Source: Qipengyuania marincola (GTDB lineage: Bacteria; Pseudomonadota; Alphaproteobacteria; Sphingomonadales; Sphingomonadaceae). Taken from it: a stretch of 64,000 bases of DNA. Positions 36,643 through 44,669 of the stretch are shown piece after piece (position 1 is the stretch's first letter; the number at the start of each line of letters is the position of its first letter). Position numbers and translations under genes: made by a program. A model generated the notes under the pieces. It was given only the letters and a program-made list of their open reading frames with translations. It had not been told where the DNA came from and did not search any database. The stretch spans positions 124,001 to 188,000 of the forward strand of contig NZ_JARULC010000001.1 in assembly GCF_029688625.1 (NCBI RefSeq). Direction: 5' to 3'.

Positions 36643-36894
36643 ATGGCTGGCAAGAACAATGCACTGCAAAAGCCGGTGAACCTGTCGCCGCAGCTCGAGA
36701 ACGTGGTCGGCAAAGGCCCGATGACTCGAGCTCAGGTGACCTCGAAGGTGTGGGATCACATCAAGGCGAACAACCTTCAGGATTCGAAGGACAAGCGGAT
36801 GATCAACCCGGACGACAAGCTGGGAGCCGTTATCGGCAAGGAACAGATTTCCATGTTCAAGATGACCGGTGCAGTCTCCAAGCACATGAGCTGA
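36643..36894 (+). CDS. SWIB/MDM2-domain protein
   Basis: This 83-residue protein consists of a single SWIB domain (MTRAQVTSKVWDHIKANNLQDSKDKRMINPDDKLGAVIG, shown here as the core of residues 27-65). In bacteria and chloroplasts, stand-alone SWIB proteins are small DNA-associated proteins, sometimes linked with topoisomerase; in this organism the role is unknown. It has AAGGA upstream and a strong terminator 24 bases downstream, which overlaps the end of the convergent DoxX gene. Confidence 0.92.
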   Translation: MAGKNNALQKPVNLSPQLENVVGKGPMTRAQVTSKVWDHIKANNLQDSKDKRMINPDDKLGAVIGKEQISMFKMTGAVSKHMS

Positions 36895-36917
36895 GCCGGA
36901 CATTCGACAGGAAACTC

Positions 36918-36957
36918 GCGGGCGGGGCGGCTACGGCTTCTCCGCCCGCTTGTTTTT
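36918..36957 (+). terminator. Rho-independent terminator after the SWIB gene
   Basis: The arms GCGGGCGG (36918-36925) and CCGCCCGC (36942-36949) are followed by TTGTTTTT on the + strand. The hairpin covers the last codons of the DoxX gene on the other strand, a space-saving convergent layout. Confidence 0.8.
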
Positions 36958-37362
36958 GGCGAACGGCCAGCGCGCAAGGCCTGCGGACCACAAGGTCGCC
37001 CAGATCAGCAGGGGCTGCGCCGCAAGCCGCAGAATATGATAGGCGAGGCCGAGACCGCCATCGGCGCGTTCGAGGTCCAGAAACAGGTGCTGGAAATTCG
37101 CGGGCCACACCGCCAGCGCGTAGAGCGCGAGCATCATCGCACCGACTGCACGAGCCTTTTGTTTCCACGCTAGCAACAGCGCGGCACCCAGCAATTCGGC
37201 GATCCCGGTCCAGAAGACCACCGCGCCCTTGGAAATCGGAACCCAGTCGGGCGTGATCGCGACGAACGGCGCGGGATTGGCGAGATGCTGCCACCCCGCA
37301 AGGAGATAAAACGCGCCTATCGCATAGCGCGTAAGGGCACGCCGATCCCATCTCTGAATCAT
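36931..37362 (-). CDS. DoxX-family membrane protein
   Basis: This 143-residue protein has four membrane helices. The family features include the start RYAIGAFYLLAGWQHLANP, then FWTGIAELLGAALLLAW and ALYALAVWPANFQH. DoxX proteins occur in membrane redox complexes in some bacteria; the function here is not known. It lies next to the DUF427 gene in the same direction (10-base gap), probably co-transcribed. Confidence 0.88.
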   Translation of the reverse strand: MIQRWDRRALTRYAIGAFYLLAGWQHLANPAPFVAITPDWVPISKGAVVFWTGIAELLGAALLLAWKQKARAVGAMMLALYALAVWPANFQHLFLDLERADGGLGLAYHILRLAAQPLLIWATLWSAGLARWPFAKNKRAEKP

Positions 37363-37372
37363 CGCTGTCGCG

Positions 37373-37663
37373 TCATTCCTCGGTCACCTCCACCCCGTTC
37401 CAGAACGCGATGCGGCCCTTGATCTGTGACGCTTTTTCCTTCGGTTCGGGGTAATACCAGGCCGCGTCCTTGTTGATAGCGCCGCCGGCATTGACCGAGT
37501 GATAGTGCGCCGTGCCTTTCCATGGGCAGTGCGTCGTCTTGTCGCTGGGCGCCAGGACGCCGCGGGCGACGTCATTCGGCGGGAAGTAGTGATTGCCCTC
37601 GACGATGACCGTGTCGTCGCTGCGTGCCAGTGTCTCGCCGTTCCACTTAGCCACTACCGTCAT
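37373..37663 (-). CDS. DUF427 protein
   Basis: This 96-residue protein has the whole family pattern: VVAKWNGETLARSDDTVIVEGNHYFPP, then THCPWKGTAHYHSV with a conserved CPWKG core, then AAWYYPEPKEKASQIKGRIAFWN. DUF427 forms a small beta-rich fold with unknown activity. ATG 37663 was chosen over longer frames because it begins directly at the family start. It is divergent from the dipeptidase gene at 37734 with a 70-base gap. Confidence 0.92.
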   Translation of the reverse strand: MTVVAKWNGETLARSDDTVIVEGNHYFPPNDVARGVLAPSDKTTHCPWKGTAHYHSVNAGGAINKDAAWYYPEPKEKASQIKGRIAFWNGVEVTEE

Positions 37664-37733
37664 AAAACGAACCTTTCCATGTCGCCTGCCTTTGCTAGGA
37701 CAGTCCATAGATCGACAAGGGGTTCCATCGACC

Positions 37734-39002
37734 ATGCGCATAACCGCAATCGCCGCCGCACTGCTCTGCACAACCACTCCGCTCGCCGCTCAGGACAGTG
37801 CCGAGCGCACCGCGGCTGCGGCGCTCGAGGCTGCGCCCGTATGGGACGGCCACAACGATGTGCCGATCCAGCTGCGCGGCCGCTTCGACAACCGTATCAA
37901 CGATTTTGATTTTGCCGACACGCTCGACACGGCGGACGACGATCGCGATGCGATGCATACCGATCTGACTCGCCTGCGGATCGGCAAGGTCGGGGCGCAA
38001 TGGTGGTCCGTCTATGTGAGCGCCGGCTTGGAAGAAGCGGAGGCGGTTCAGGCGACTGTCGAACAGATCGACGTGACGAAGCGCCTGATCGCCCGCTATC
38101 CCGATGCGCTTTCGCTGGCGCTGACCGCGGACGACGTCGAAAGAGCGATGGCTGAAGGCCGCATCGCTTCGCTGTTGGGCATGGAGGGTGGCCACTCGAT
38201 CGGCTCGAGCCTGGCGGTGCTGCGGCAGATGTACGATCTCGGCGCGCGCTACATGACCCTGACCCACGGGAAGACGTTGAGCTGGGCAGACAGTGCCACC
38301 GACGCGCCCAGGCATGGCGGCCTCAACGCCTTCGGCATGGACGTCGTGCGAGAGATGAACCGCATCGGCATGCTGGTTGACCTCAGCCATGTCAGCGAAG
38401 CGGCGATGCACGACGCGCTCGATGTTGCCGGCGCGCCGGTGATCTTCAGCCACTCCGGAGTAAGAGCCATCAATGGCCACCTGCGCAATGTGCCCGACAG
38501 CGTCCTTGCGCGTTTGCCGCAGAATGGCGGTATCGTGATGGTCGTGGCCTTGCCCTGGTTTCTTACCGAAGACCTGCGCCAGCATTCTGCGAGCCGTGCC
38601 GCGGAACAGGCGCGGCTCGAAGCGCTTTATCCCGGGCTTCCCGACGAAGTCGAGGCACAGTTGGCGGTGTGGGACGCAGACAATCGCGCACCGGTATCGA
38701 CGATCAGCGACATGGCCGACCATATCGACCATGTTCGCGATGTGGCAGGGATCGATAGCATCGGCATCGGCGGGGATTACGACGGCATGCCCAACGGACC
38801 GGTCGGGATGGAGGACGTCACGGGATATCCGGCGCTCTTCACCGAGCTTGCCCGCCGGGGCTACTCGCAGGAAGATCTCGAAAAGATTTCCTCGGGCAAC
38901 ATGATGCGGGTCATGCGCACTGCTGAGGCCTATGCAGCGCAGCAGGCGGGCGCTTCGCCGATCGAATACGCTGTGGGAGCCCCGCGCGACGGGGAGGATT
39001 GA
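37734..39002 (+). CDS. Membrane dipeptidase (peptidase family M19), exported
   Basis: This 422-residue zinc dipeptidase has a signal peptide at residues 1-20 (ITAIAAALLCTTTPLAAQ). The binuclear metal site is read as H40 and D42 in WDGHND, E in GMEGGHSIG, and later His in SHSGVRAI; GIGGDYDG is near the C-terminus. It would cleave dipeptides (including D-amino-acid types) in the periplasm. ATG 37734 follows an AAGGGG site. The tail after about residue 400 is low-complexity Ala-rich. Confidence 0.92.
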   Translation: MRITAIAAALLCTTTPLAAQDSAERTAAAALEAAPVWDGHNDVPIQLRGRFDNRINDFDFADTLDTADDDRDAMHTDLTRLRIGKVGAQWWSVYVSAGLEEAEAVQATVEQIDVTKRLIARYPDALSLALTADDVERAMAEGRIASLLGMEGGHSIGSSLAVLRQMYDLGARYMTLTHGKTLSWADSATDAPRHGGLNAFGMDVVREMNRIGMLVDLSHVSEAAMHDALDVAGAPVIFSHSGVRAINGHLRNVPDSVLARLPQNGGIVMVVALPWFLTEDLRQHSASRAAEQARLEALYPGLPDEVEAQLAVWDADNRAPVSTISDMADHIDHVRDVAGIDSIGIGGDYDGMPNGPVGMEDVTGYPALFTELARRGYSQEDLEKISSGNMMRVMRTAEAYAAQQAGASPIEYAVGAPRDGED

Positions 39003-39018
39003 GCCTCCACCAGACCTT

Positions 39019-39348
39019 TCATTTACAGGGGTCGTGACCCCAGTTCATCAGGCTGTAGCGCCAGTCGCTATCTTCGATGTCGCCGGAGGGCTTTTGCGCC
39101 TTGTGCCGGTGGACGTAGCCCACGACTTTTTTCATGTGATCCCACTGGTCATTGGTGAGATCATCCTTGTTGGTGCGCTTGATCTCCACGATCCGGCGGC
39201 CCGATTTGTGGCCTGTGCTCTCGCCGCTCTCGCTATCGCCGACTGACTTCGATTCCTCGGTCTCTAGCCATTCCTCGAGTTCCTTCGGCTGCATGTTAAC
39301 GCAGTCGTAGAACTCGTCGTAGGTTTCGTCCTTCTCGCTATCGTCCAT
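39019..39348 (-). CDS. DUF3140 protein
   Basis: This 109-residue acidic protein shows the DUF3140 features ETYDEFYDCVNMQPKELEEWL, KSGRRIVEIKRT, and HMKKVVGYVHRHKAQKP with the closing SLMNWGHDP. DUF3140 proteins are often found in general-stress clusters. It is the last gene of a three-gene run in which each start overlaps the previous stop by one base. The function is unknown, with possible DNA binding as a guess. Confidence 0.9.
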   Translation of the reverse strand: MDDSEKDETYDEFYDCVNMQPKELEEWLETEESKSVGDSESGESTGHKSGRRIVEIKRTNKDDLTNDQWDHMKKVVGYVHRHKAQKPSGDIEDSDWRYSLMNWGHDPCK

Positions 39349-39539
39349 CAGTCGTCATCAGCCGTTTCCGGAAGGTCGGAGCGATCGGTCGATGCCATTT
39401 CCTCGAGCTCCTGCTCGGTCATGGAATCATACATTTCCTTCGACGCGCCCTGCAGGTCGGACACTTTCGCTTCGCCCCGCTTGGCCGCCAGCGCTGCCCC
39501 GGCGGCCTGCTGCTGGGCCTTGCTCTTGGCCTCGGGCAT
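39348..39539 (-). CDS. DUF3008 protein
   Basis: This 63-residue protein matches DUF3008: a basic N-terminus (MPEAKSKAQQQAAGAALAAKRG), then LQGASKEMYDSMTEQELEEMA, and an acidic tail. Small, heat-soluble and probably partly disordered, it belongs to the stress-associated group that includes the DUF2945 and DUF3140 genes on either side. One-base TGATG overlaps join all three. Confidence 0.9.
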   Translation of the reverse strand: MPEAKSKAQQQAAGAALAAKRGEAKVSDLQGASKEMYDSMTEQELEEMASTDRSDLPETADDD

Positions 39540-39769
39540 CAGGTGTCCTGCGCCTCGATTTCCGAACCGCGCTTCAGGACCTCGTCACCATCGTCCTGCT
39601 TGATGAGATAGGCCGGATTGTCCTCGTCACCATCCTTGGTGACTTCGCTGCCCTGCAGCGTCCGGGTGACCTCGCGTTCGAAGCGTTCCTTGATCTGGCC
39701 CTTGGCGGTGCCGTTGCCCCAGTCCCATTTGACGTGTTGGCCGGTCTGGAAGCTGTTGGAATTGCTCAT
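39539..39769 (-). CDS. DUF2945 (HVA1-type) protein
   Basis: This 76-residue protein has the family core FQTGQHVKWDWGNGTAKGQIKERF and NPAYLIKQDDGDEVLKRGSEIE, a small SH3/Tudor-like beta barrel. Distribution in other genomes links it to desiccation and general stress proteins. It opens the overlapping trio and lies 20 bases downstream of a membrane protein gene on the same strand. Confidence 0.9.
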   Translation of the reverse strand: MSNSNSFQTGQHVKWDWGNGTAKGQIKERFEREVTRTLQGSEVTKDGDEDNPAYLIKQDDGDEVLKRGSEIEAQDT

Positions 39770-39789
39770 CGTAAGGTCACCTCGGCGGA

Positions 39790-40116
39790 TTAGTTTTCAA
39801 TAACTTCGAGCCCGTCCTCGTTAACAACCTGCTCGTCCTCGGTAAGTTCCGTTTCGCCGCCCAGCTGCTCGGAAGGCCCGGTGCCCACGATGCTGTCGGT
39901 GCCGTCACCTCCATCCTCGATGGAGGAAATCTCGCCGCTGACCGTGGCCTCTTCCTCAACGTCGCCCTGCATCAGGGCAGGTATGATCCAGGTTATGGAA
40001 AGGAGAACGATCGCCAGCAGCAACCCTCCGGCGAGGACCCAGCGTACGACGCCTTCCTTGCTTCCGCCGCTCGCCTCTTCCTCGTCGAGGTGAACGTGTC
40101 CATCATGCTTTTCCAT
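39790..40116 (-). CDS. Small single-pass membrane protein heading a stress operon
   Basis: This 108-residue protein has a cytosolic His/Asp/Glu-rich N-terminus (EKHDGHVHLDEEEASGG), one membrane helix (WVLAGGLLLAIVLLSITWIIPAL, residues 26-48), and a long acidic external tail. No family is recognised. ATG 40116 has GGAGGAATT upstream and lies 40 bases after an EcfG-like promoter. It is followed by the DUF2945-DUF3008-DUF3140 trio, which it probably leads. Confidence 0.72.
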   Translation of the reverse strand: MEKHDGHVHLDEEEASGGSKEGVVRWVLAGGLLLAIVLLSITWIIPALMQGDVEEEATVSGEISSIEDGGDGTDSIVGTGPSEQLGGETELTEDEQVVNEDGLEVIEN

Positions 40117-40155
40117 TTCAGAATTCCTCCCGGTCGTCTTGACCCTTGGCAGCGA

Positions 40156-40180
40156 TACGCGCCTTTGCGGCGAATGTTCC
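40156..40180 (-). promoter_or_regulatory. EcfG-like general-stress promoter
   Basis: On the minus strand GGAAC (40180-40176), 16 bases, then CGTA (40159-40156). The consensus is GGAAC-N16/17-CGTT. It lies between dapD and the four-gene operon of the 108-residue protein and the DUF2945/3008/3140 proteins, 40 bases before the first ATG. Confidence 0.62.
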
Positions 40181-40198
40181 CTGTTACAGGCTTGCAGA

Positions 40199-41023
40199 TC
40201 AGTCGCGCAACAAGTCGTTGATGCCCGTTTTCTCGCGGGTTTGCGCATCGACCGTCTTCACGATGACGGCACAGGCAAGACCGGGGCCGCCATCCTTGCC
40301 GGGCAGAGAGCCGGGAACCACGACCGAATAGGGCGGGATGTGGCCGCGGATGACTTCGCCGGTGTCACGGTAGACGATCTTGGTGGACTGGGTGATGAAG
40401 ACACCCATGGCGACCACGCTACCTTCGCCGACGATCACGCCCTCCACGATTTCGCTGCGGGCCCCGATGAAACAATTGTCGCCGATGATGGTCGGATTGG
40501 CCTGCATGGGTTCCAGCACCCCACCTATGCCGGCGCCGGCCGAGATGTGGCAGTTTTCGCCGATTTGCGCACAGCTGCCGATGCTGGCCCAGGTGTCCAC
40601 CATCGTGCCCTTGCCGACATAGGCGCCGATGTTGACGAAGCTGGGCATCAGAACGCAGCCTGGGGCGATATAGGCGCCTTCACGGGCGATCGCCCCGGGG
40701 ACGACGCGAAAGCCCGCTTCGCGAAAGCGCGCATCATCCCATCCGGCGAACTTGCTGGGCACCTTGTCGTATGCGGGATGGCCGGCACTGCCGCCTTCCA
40801 TCACGCGGTTGTCATTGAGGCGAAAGCTCAGGAGAACCGCCTTCTTGAGCCATTGGTTGACCTGCCAGCCACCCTTGCCGTCTGGCTGTGCGACGCGGCC
40901 TTCGCCGCTATCGAGCATCTTCAGCGCTTTCTCGACAGCCTCGCGCACATCCGCACTTTGCGGCGTCACGTTTGCGCGGTCGTCCCACGCGGCTTCGATC
41001 GTTGCTTCGAGGTCGGCGCTCAT
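40199..41023 (-). CDS. dapD: 2,3,4,5-tetrahydropyridine-2,6-dicarboxylate N-succinyltransferase
   Basis: This 274-residue enzyme carries out the succinylation step of the lysine/diaminopimelate pathway. An N-terminal helical domain is followed by the left-handed beta-helix of hexapeptide repeats ([44 protein letters not shown]). The active-site [25 protein letters not shown] and closing CAVIVKTVD are all in place. Length and motifs are typical. It supplies meso-DAP for peptidoglycan and lysine for protein. Confidence 0.96.
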   Translation of the reverse strand: MSADLEATIEAAWDDRANVTPQSADVREAVEKALKMLDSGEGRVAQPDGKGGWQVNQWLKKAVLLSFRLNDNRVMEGGSAGHPAYDKVPSKFAGWDDARFREAGFRVVPGAIAREGAYIAPGCVLMPSFVNIGAYVGKGTMVDTWASIGSCAQIGENCHISAGAGIGGVLEPMQANPTIIGDNCFIGARSEIVEGVIVGEGSVVAMGVFITQSTKIVYRDTGEVIRGHIPPYSVVVPGSLPGKDGGPGLACAVIVKTVDAQTREKTGINDLLRD

Positions 41024-41071
41024 CCTGGTCTCCGTTTGCGTGTCGGAGCGCTCGTTAGCACCGTCCCCGCG

Positions 41072-42151
41072 CTAGTCCATCCCCGCCGCCTGCGCGAATT
41101 GATACGCACGCTCCACCAGTGGGGCGACGCGGTCGGACATCGACTTGGCATGGGCGGAGGACGCCGTACCATCGATCACGCGCTTCTTGATACCCTGCAT
41201 GATCCCCGCGAGCCGGAAGAGGTTATAGGCGAAGTACCAGTCCATCGGCGGGACCGGATAGCCCGTCCTGGCGACGTAGCGCTCAACCGCCTCGTCCTGC
41301 GTCGGAATGCCGAGCCCTTCCAGGTCGAGGCCCAGCAGCCCGGCACGCCCGTCGGCCGGATTGTGCCAGTTCAGCATCAGATAGCTAAAGTCCGCGATGG
41401 GATCGCCCAGCGTCGACAGCTCCCAGTCGAGTACTGCAAGCACCTCATTGCGGTCATGCTCGAAGATCATGTTGTCGAGCCGGTAGTCGCCATGGACCAC
41501 GCTGCTCTCGTGCTGTGGCGGGATCGTCTGCGGCAACCATTCGATCAGCCGCTCCATCTGCGGCATATGCTCGGTTTCGGAAAGCTTGTATTGCTTGGAC
41601 CAGCGGCTGATCTGGCGCGCGCAATAGTCGGTCGGCTTGCCGTAATCCGCAAGTCCGATCTTGTCCGGATCGCGCAAATGCAGCTCCGCCATGGTGTCGA
41701 TCATCGAATTGTAGATTTCCCGGCGGTCCTTCGGATCGATGCCCGGCAGGGCGCCGTTCCACAGCGAGCGCCCGTCTGCGAGGCCCATGACGAAGAATTT
41801 GGAGCCGATGACATCCGGGTCCTCGCACAGGCCATAGGTCTTCGGGACCGGAAAGCCGGTCGGCCCCAGCGCGTGCATGGCCTTGTATTCGCGGTCCACC
41901 GCATGCGCGCTGGGCAACAGTTTGCCGAAGGGCTGGCGGCGCAGTACATAGGAGCGGCCCGGGGTATCGATCCGATAGGTCGGATTGGACTGCCCGCCCT
42001 TGAACTTCGAGTAACTGATTGGGCCCTCGAAGCCCTCGACATGGGCATCGAACCAGGCGGTCAACGTATCGAGGTCGAGCGCGTCCTTGTCCGTCACCTC
42101 GACCGTGCCGACCATTTCCTTGTCGAAATCGATATTGCCCTCGGTTGCCAT
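41072..42151 (-). CDS. APH-type phosphotransferase (ACAD-associated kinase)
   Basis: This 359-residue protein has a protein-kinase-like APH fold: NPTYRID at the nucleotide loop, SYVLRRQPFGKLLPSAHAV, the catalytic VVHGDYRLDNMIF (HxDxxxxN) and the metal motif VLAVLDWELSTLGDP. Bacterial homologues are typically found with acyl-CoA dehydrogenases and match the kinase half of human ACAD10/ACAD11. There, and in the Pseudomonas Lva pathway, the kinase phosphorylates a 4-hydroxyacyl-CoA. It overlaps the zinc alcohol dehydrogenase by one base, and an ACAD11-like gene is next upstream, which fits the same logic. Confidence 0.9.
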   Translation of the reverse strand: MATEGNIDFDKEMVGTVEVTDKDALDLDTLTAWFDAHVEGFEGPISYSKFKGGQSNPTYRIDTPGRSYVLRRQPFGKLLPSAHAVDREYKAMHALGPTGFPVPKTYGLCEDPDVIGSKFFVMGLADGRSLWNGALPGIDPKDRREIYNSMIDTMAELHLRDPDKIGLADYGKPTDYCARQISRWSKQYKLSETEHMPQMERLIEWLPQTIPPQHESSVVHGDYRLDNMIFEHDRNEVLAVLDWELSTLGDPIADFSYLMLNWHNPADGRAGLLGLDLEGLGIPTQDEAVERYVARTGYPVPPMDWYFAYNLFRLAGIMQGIKKRVIDGTASSAHAKSMSDRVAPLVERAYQFAQAAGMD

Positions 42152-43236
42152 CAGTCGAACACCACCACGCTGCGGGCGGAATGGCCGCCCTTCAGTTTCT
42201 CGAACCCCTCGTTGATTTTCTCGAGCGGGATACGCTCCGCGATGATCGTGTCGAGGTCGAGCAGACCGCGCATGTAGAAATCCACGAGGCGCGGCAGGTC
42301 GACGGGGAAATGATTCATTCCCATGATCGCGCCCTGCAGCTTCTTGCCGCTGAGGAGATCCATGGCGCCGAGACCGACCTTGCAGTCGAGCGGCATCATG
42401 CCGAGGATCGTCGCGGTGCCACCGCGGCGCAGGATCTTGACCGCGAGATCGGCCGAGGCCTGTCGCCCGACGGCCTCGATCGCGTGGTGCACCCCGCCGC
42501 CGGTGATCTTCATCACCTGTTCGACCGCATCATCCGCCATGGCGTCGACGGCGTGGGTCGCGCCGAGCGTCTGCGCGAGTTCGCGCTTCTCGGGCAAGGG
42601 ATCGATCGCGATGACCTTGCCGGCGCCGGTGATCTTCGCGGCATTGATCGCCGCAAGGCCCACACCGCCGCAGCCAACCACCGCGACCGCTTCGCCCGGA
42701 ACGACCGAGCAGGCGTTGAAGATCGCGCCGGCCCCCGTCGTCACCGCGCAGCCGATCACCGCCGCCCGGTCGAGCGGCATATCCTTGTCGATCGCTACGC
42801 AGGCATGCTCGTGAATCAGCATCTGCTCGCAAAAGGCCGACAGGTTCAGCATCTGGTTGACCGTCTCGCCTCCGCTGCGCGTGATGCGCGGCGCCTGCGT
42901 CTGGTCGCGGCGGGTGTCGGCGCCCATGCACAGCGCCATGCGGCCGGTCACGCAGAATTCGCAGTGCCCGCAAAAGGCGGAAAGGCACGAAACCACGTGG
43001 TCTCCGGGCTTCACCGTTTTCACCTCGCTGCCGACCGCGCGGACCACGCCTGCCGCTTCATGCCCGGGAATGGCCGGAAGCGGATGGGGGTAGCTCCCTT
43101 CGATGAAATGCAGGTCCGAGTGGCATAGCCCGCAGGCCTTCGTATCGATCAGGACCTCGTGCGGACCGGGATCGGCGAGTTCGACCTCGCCGATCGTCAG
43201 CCCGCCGACCTCTTCCAGTATTGCTGCCTTGGCCAT
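42151..43236 (-). CDS. Zinc-dependent medium-chain alcohol dehydrogenase
   Basis: This 361-residue enzyme has catalytic zinc ligands C38 (CGLCHSD) and H59 (PGHEAAG). The structural zinc is bound by C89, C92, C95 and C103 (CGHCEFC then ALC). The NAD(P) Rossmann motif is GCGGVGLAAINAA. It resembles the class III-like group used with aryl or long-chain alcohols. It is locked into an operon with an acyl-CoA dehydrogenase upstream and a kinase downstream by single-base overlaps, so it may oxidise an alcohol intermediate of the same pathway. Confidence 0.93.
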   Translation of the reverse strand: MAKAAILEEVGGLTIGEVELADPGPHEVLIDTKACGLCHSDLHFIEGSYPHPLPAIPGHEAAGVVRAVGSEVKTVKPGDHVVSCLSAFCGHCEFCVTGRMALCMGADTRRDQTQAPRITRSGGETVNQMLNLSAFCEQMLIHEHACVAIDKDMPLDRAAVIGCAVTTGAGAIFNACSVVPGEAVAVVGCGGVGLAAINAAKITGAGKVIAIDPLPEKRELAQTLGATHAVDAMADDAVEQVMKITGGGVHHAIEAVGRQASADLAVKILRRGGTATILGMMPLDCKVGLGAMDLLSGKKLQGAIMGMNHFPVDLPRLVDFYMRGLLDLDTIIAERIPLEKINEGFEKLKGGHSARSVVVFD

Positions 43237-44588
43237 CAGCGGGTGGCTCCCACGTCGCCGCTCGACATGCCTGCGCTGGCAGCCGCGCTGCCGGCGCTGG
43301 CCGACTGCGCATTGCTGGCGCGAAGGGCGTTTGCGCTTGGGCCTTCATTGGGCAGGTGCTTGGCGAATTCCATCCGCGCGATGGAGCGGGCGTGGACCTC
43401 GTCCGGTCCATCCGCCAGACGCAGCGTGCGCTGGTGGGCGTAGGCGCTGGCAAGACCGTAATCCTCGGACACGCCACCGCCGCCATGGGCCTGGATGGCA
43501 TCGTCGATGATCCGCAGCGCCATGTTCGGCGCCTGCACCTTGATCATGGCGATTTCCTGCTTGGCCGCCTTGTTGCCCACCTTGTCCATCATGTCCGCTG
43601 CCTTGAGGCAGAGCAGGCGAGTCATGTCGATATCGATCCGGGCACGCGCCACGCGCTCTTCCCAGACCGAATGCTTGTAGATCGGCTTGCCGAAGGCCTC
43701 GCGCTCCTGCAGGCGCTTGCACATCTTCTCCAGCGCTTCCTCGGCGACGCCGATGGTCCGCATGCAGTGATGGATGCGGCCCGGGCCGAGCCGGCCCTGC
43801 GCGATCTCGAAGCCGCGGCCTTCGCCCAGCAGCATGTTGGTGACCGGAACGCGCACGTCCTTCAGCTCGACTTCCATGTGGCCGTGCGGTGCGTCGTCAT
43901 AGCCGAACACCGGCAGATGGCGCAGGATATTCACGCCGTCCGTTTCGATCGGCATCAGGACCATCGATTGCTGGGCGTGGCGACCGGCGGAAAAGTCGGT
44001 CTTGCCCATGACGATCGCGACCTTGCAGCGCGGATCGCCGAGGCCGGAAGACCACCATTTGCGACCGTTGATGACGTAATGATCGCCATCACGTTCGATC
44101 CGGGTTTCGATATTGGTCGCGTCCGAAGAGGCGGTATAGGGCTCGGTCATCAGGAAGGCGGAGCGGATCTCGCCATTCATCAGCGGTGTCAGCCACTCGT
44201 CCTTCTGCTCGCGCGTGCCATAGCGGTGGAACACTTCCATGTTGCCGGTGTCGGGGGCGGAGCAGTTGAAGACTTCCGACGCAAAGCCGACGCGACCCAT
44301 TTCCTCGGCGCACAGCGCGTATTCGAGGTTGGTCAGGCCCGGGCCTTCGAACTCGTAGCTTTCTTCGACATGATGGTGCCCCTCGTTGCGCGGCGGCATG
44401 AACAGGTTCCAGATGCCCTGGTCCTTGGCCTTGGCTTTCAGGTCCTCGACCACCTGGATGACTTTCCAGCGGTCGCCCTGCGCGTCTTGCTCCTTGTAGG
44501 TGGGAATGGCCGGGCGAATGTGGTCCTCGATGAAGTTCTTCACCCGGTCGCGCCAGTAGACTTGTCGTTCAGTGGGTTCAAAATCCAT
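43236..44588 (-). CDS. Acyl-CoA dehydrogenase, ACAD11-like
   Basis: This 450-residue FAD-dependent enzyme shows [20 protein letters not shown] (FAD/substrate motif), [61 protein letters not shown] and [16 protein letters not shown] (each quoted in part). It is a close match in style to the dehydrogenase half of ACAD10/ACAD11. The last 40 residues are an Ala/Ser-rich tail not needed for the fold. It is the first gene of the overlapping trio ACAD-ADH-kinase. In ACAD11-type systems the dehydrogenase removes phosphate from a 4-phospho-acyl-CoA and helps form a 3-hydroxyacyl-CoA. Confidence 0.9.
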   Translation of the reverse strand: MDFEPTERQVYWRDRVKNFIEDHIRPAIPTYKEQDAQGDRWKVIQVVEDLKAKAKDQGIWNLFMPPRNEGHHHVEESYEFEGPGLTNLEYALCAEEMGRVGFASEVFNCSAPDTGNMEVFHRYGTREQKDEWLTPLMNGEIRSAFLMTEPYTASSDATNIETRIERDGDHYVINGRKWWSSGLGDPRCKVAIVMGKTDFSAGRHAQQSMVLMPIETDGVNILRHLPVFGYDDAPHGHMEVELKDVRVPVTNMLLGEGRGFEIAQGRLGPGRIHHCMRTIGVAEEALEKMCKRLQEREAFGKPIYKHSVWEERVARARIDIDMTRLLCLKAADMMDKVGNKAAKQEIAMIKVQAPNMALRIIDDAIQAHGGGGVSEDYGLASAYAHQRTLRLADGPDEVHARSIARMEFAKHLPNEGPSANALRASNAQSASAGSAAASAGMSSGDVGATR

Positions 44589-44669
44589 CGTGTTTTCCTC
44601 TTCTCTCTCAATTCGGTTGCGCCATGAAACTGGCAGATGCTGGATGCCAAGCCAACCCTCGAAGGGCGG

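Noticed and set aside
40139-42277. 712-residue open frame on the + strand
   Set aside because: It is the antisense shadow of dapD and the APH kinase, with arginine/histidine-rich composition typical of GC-rich antisense frames.
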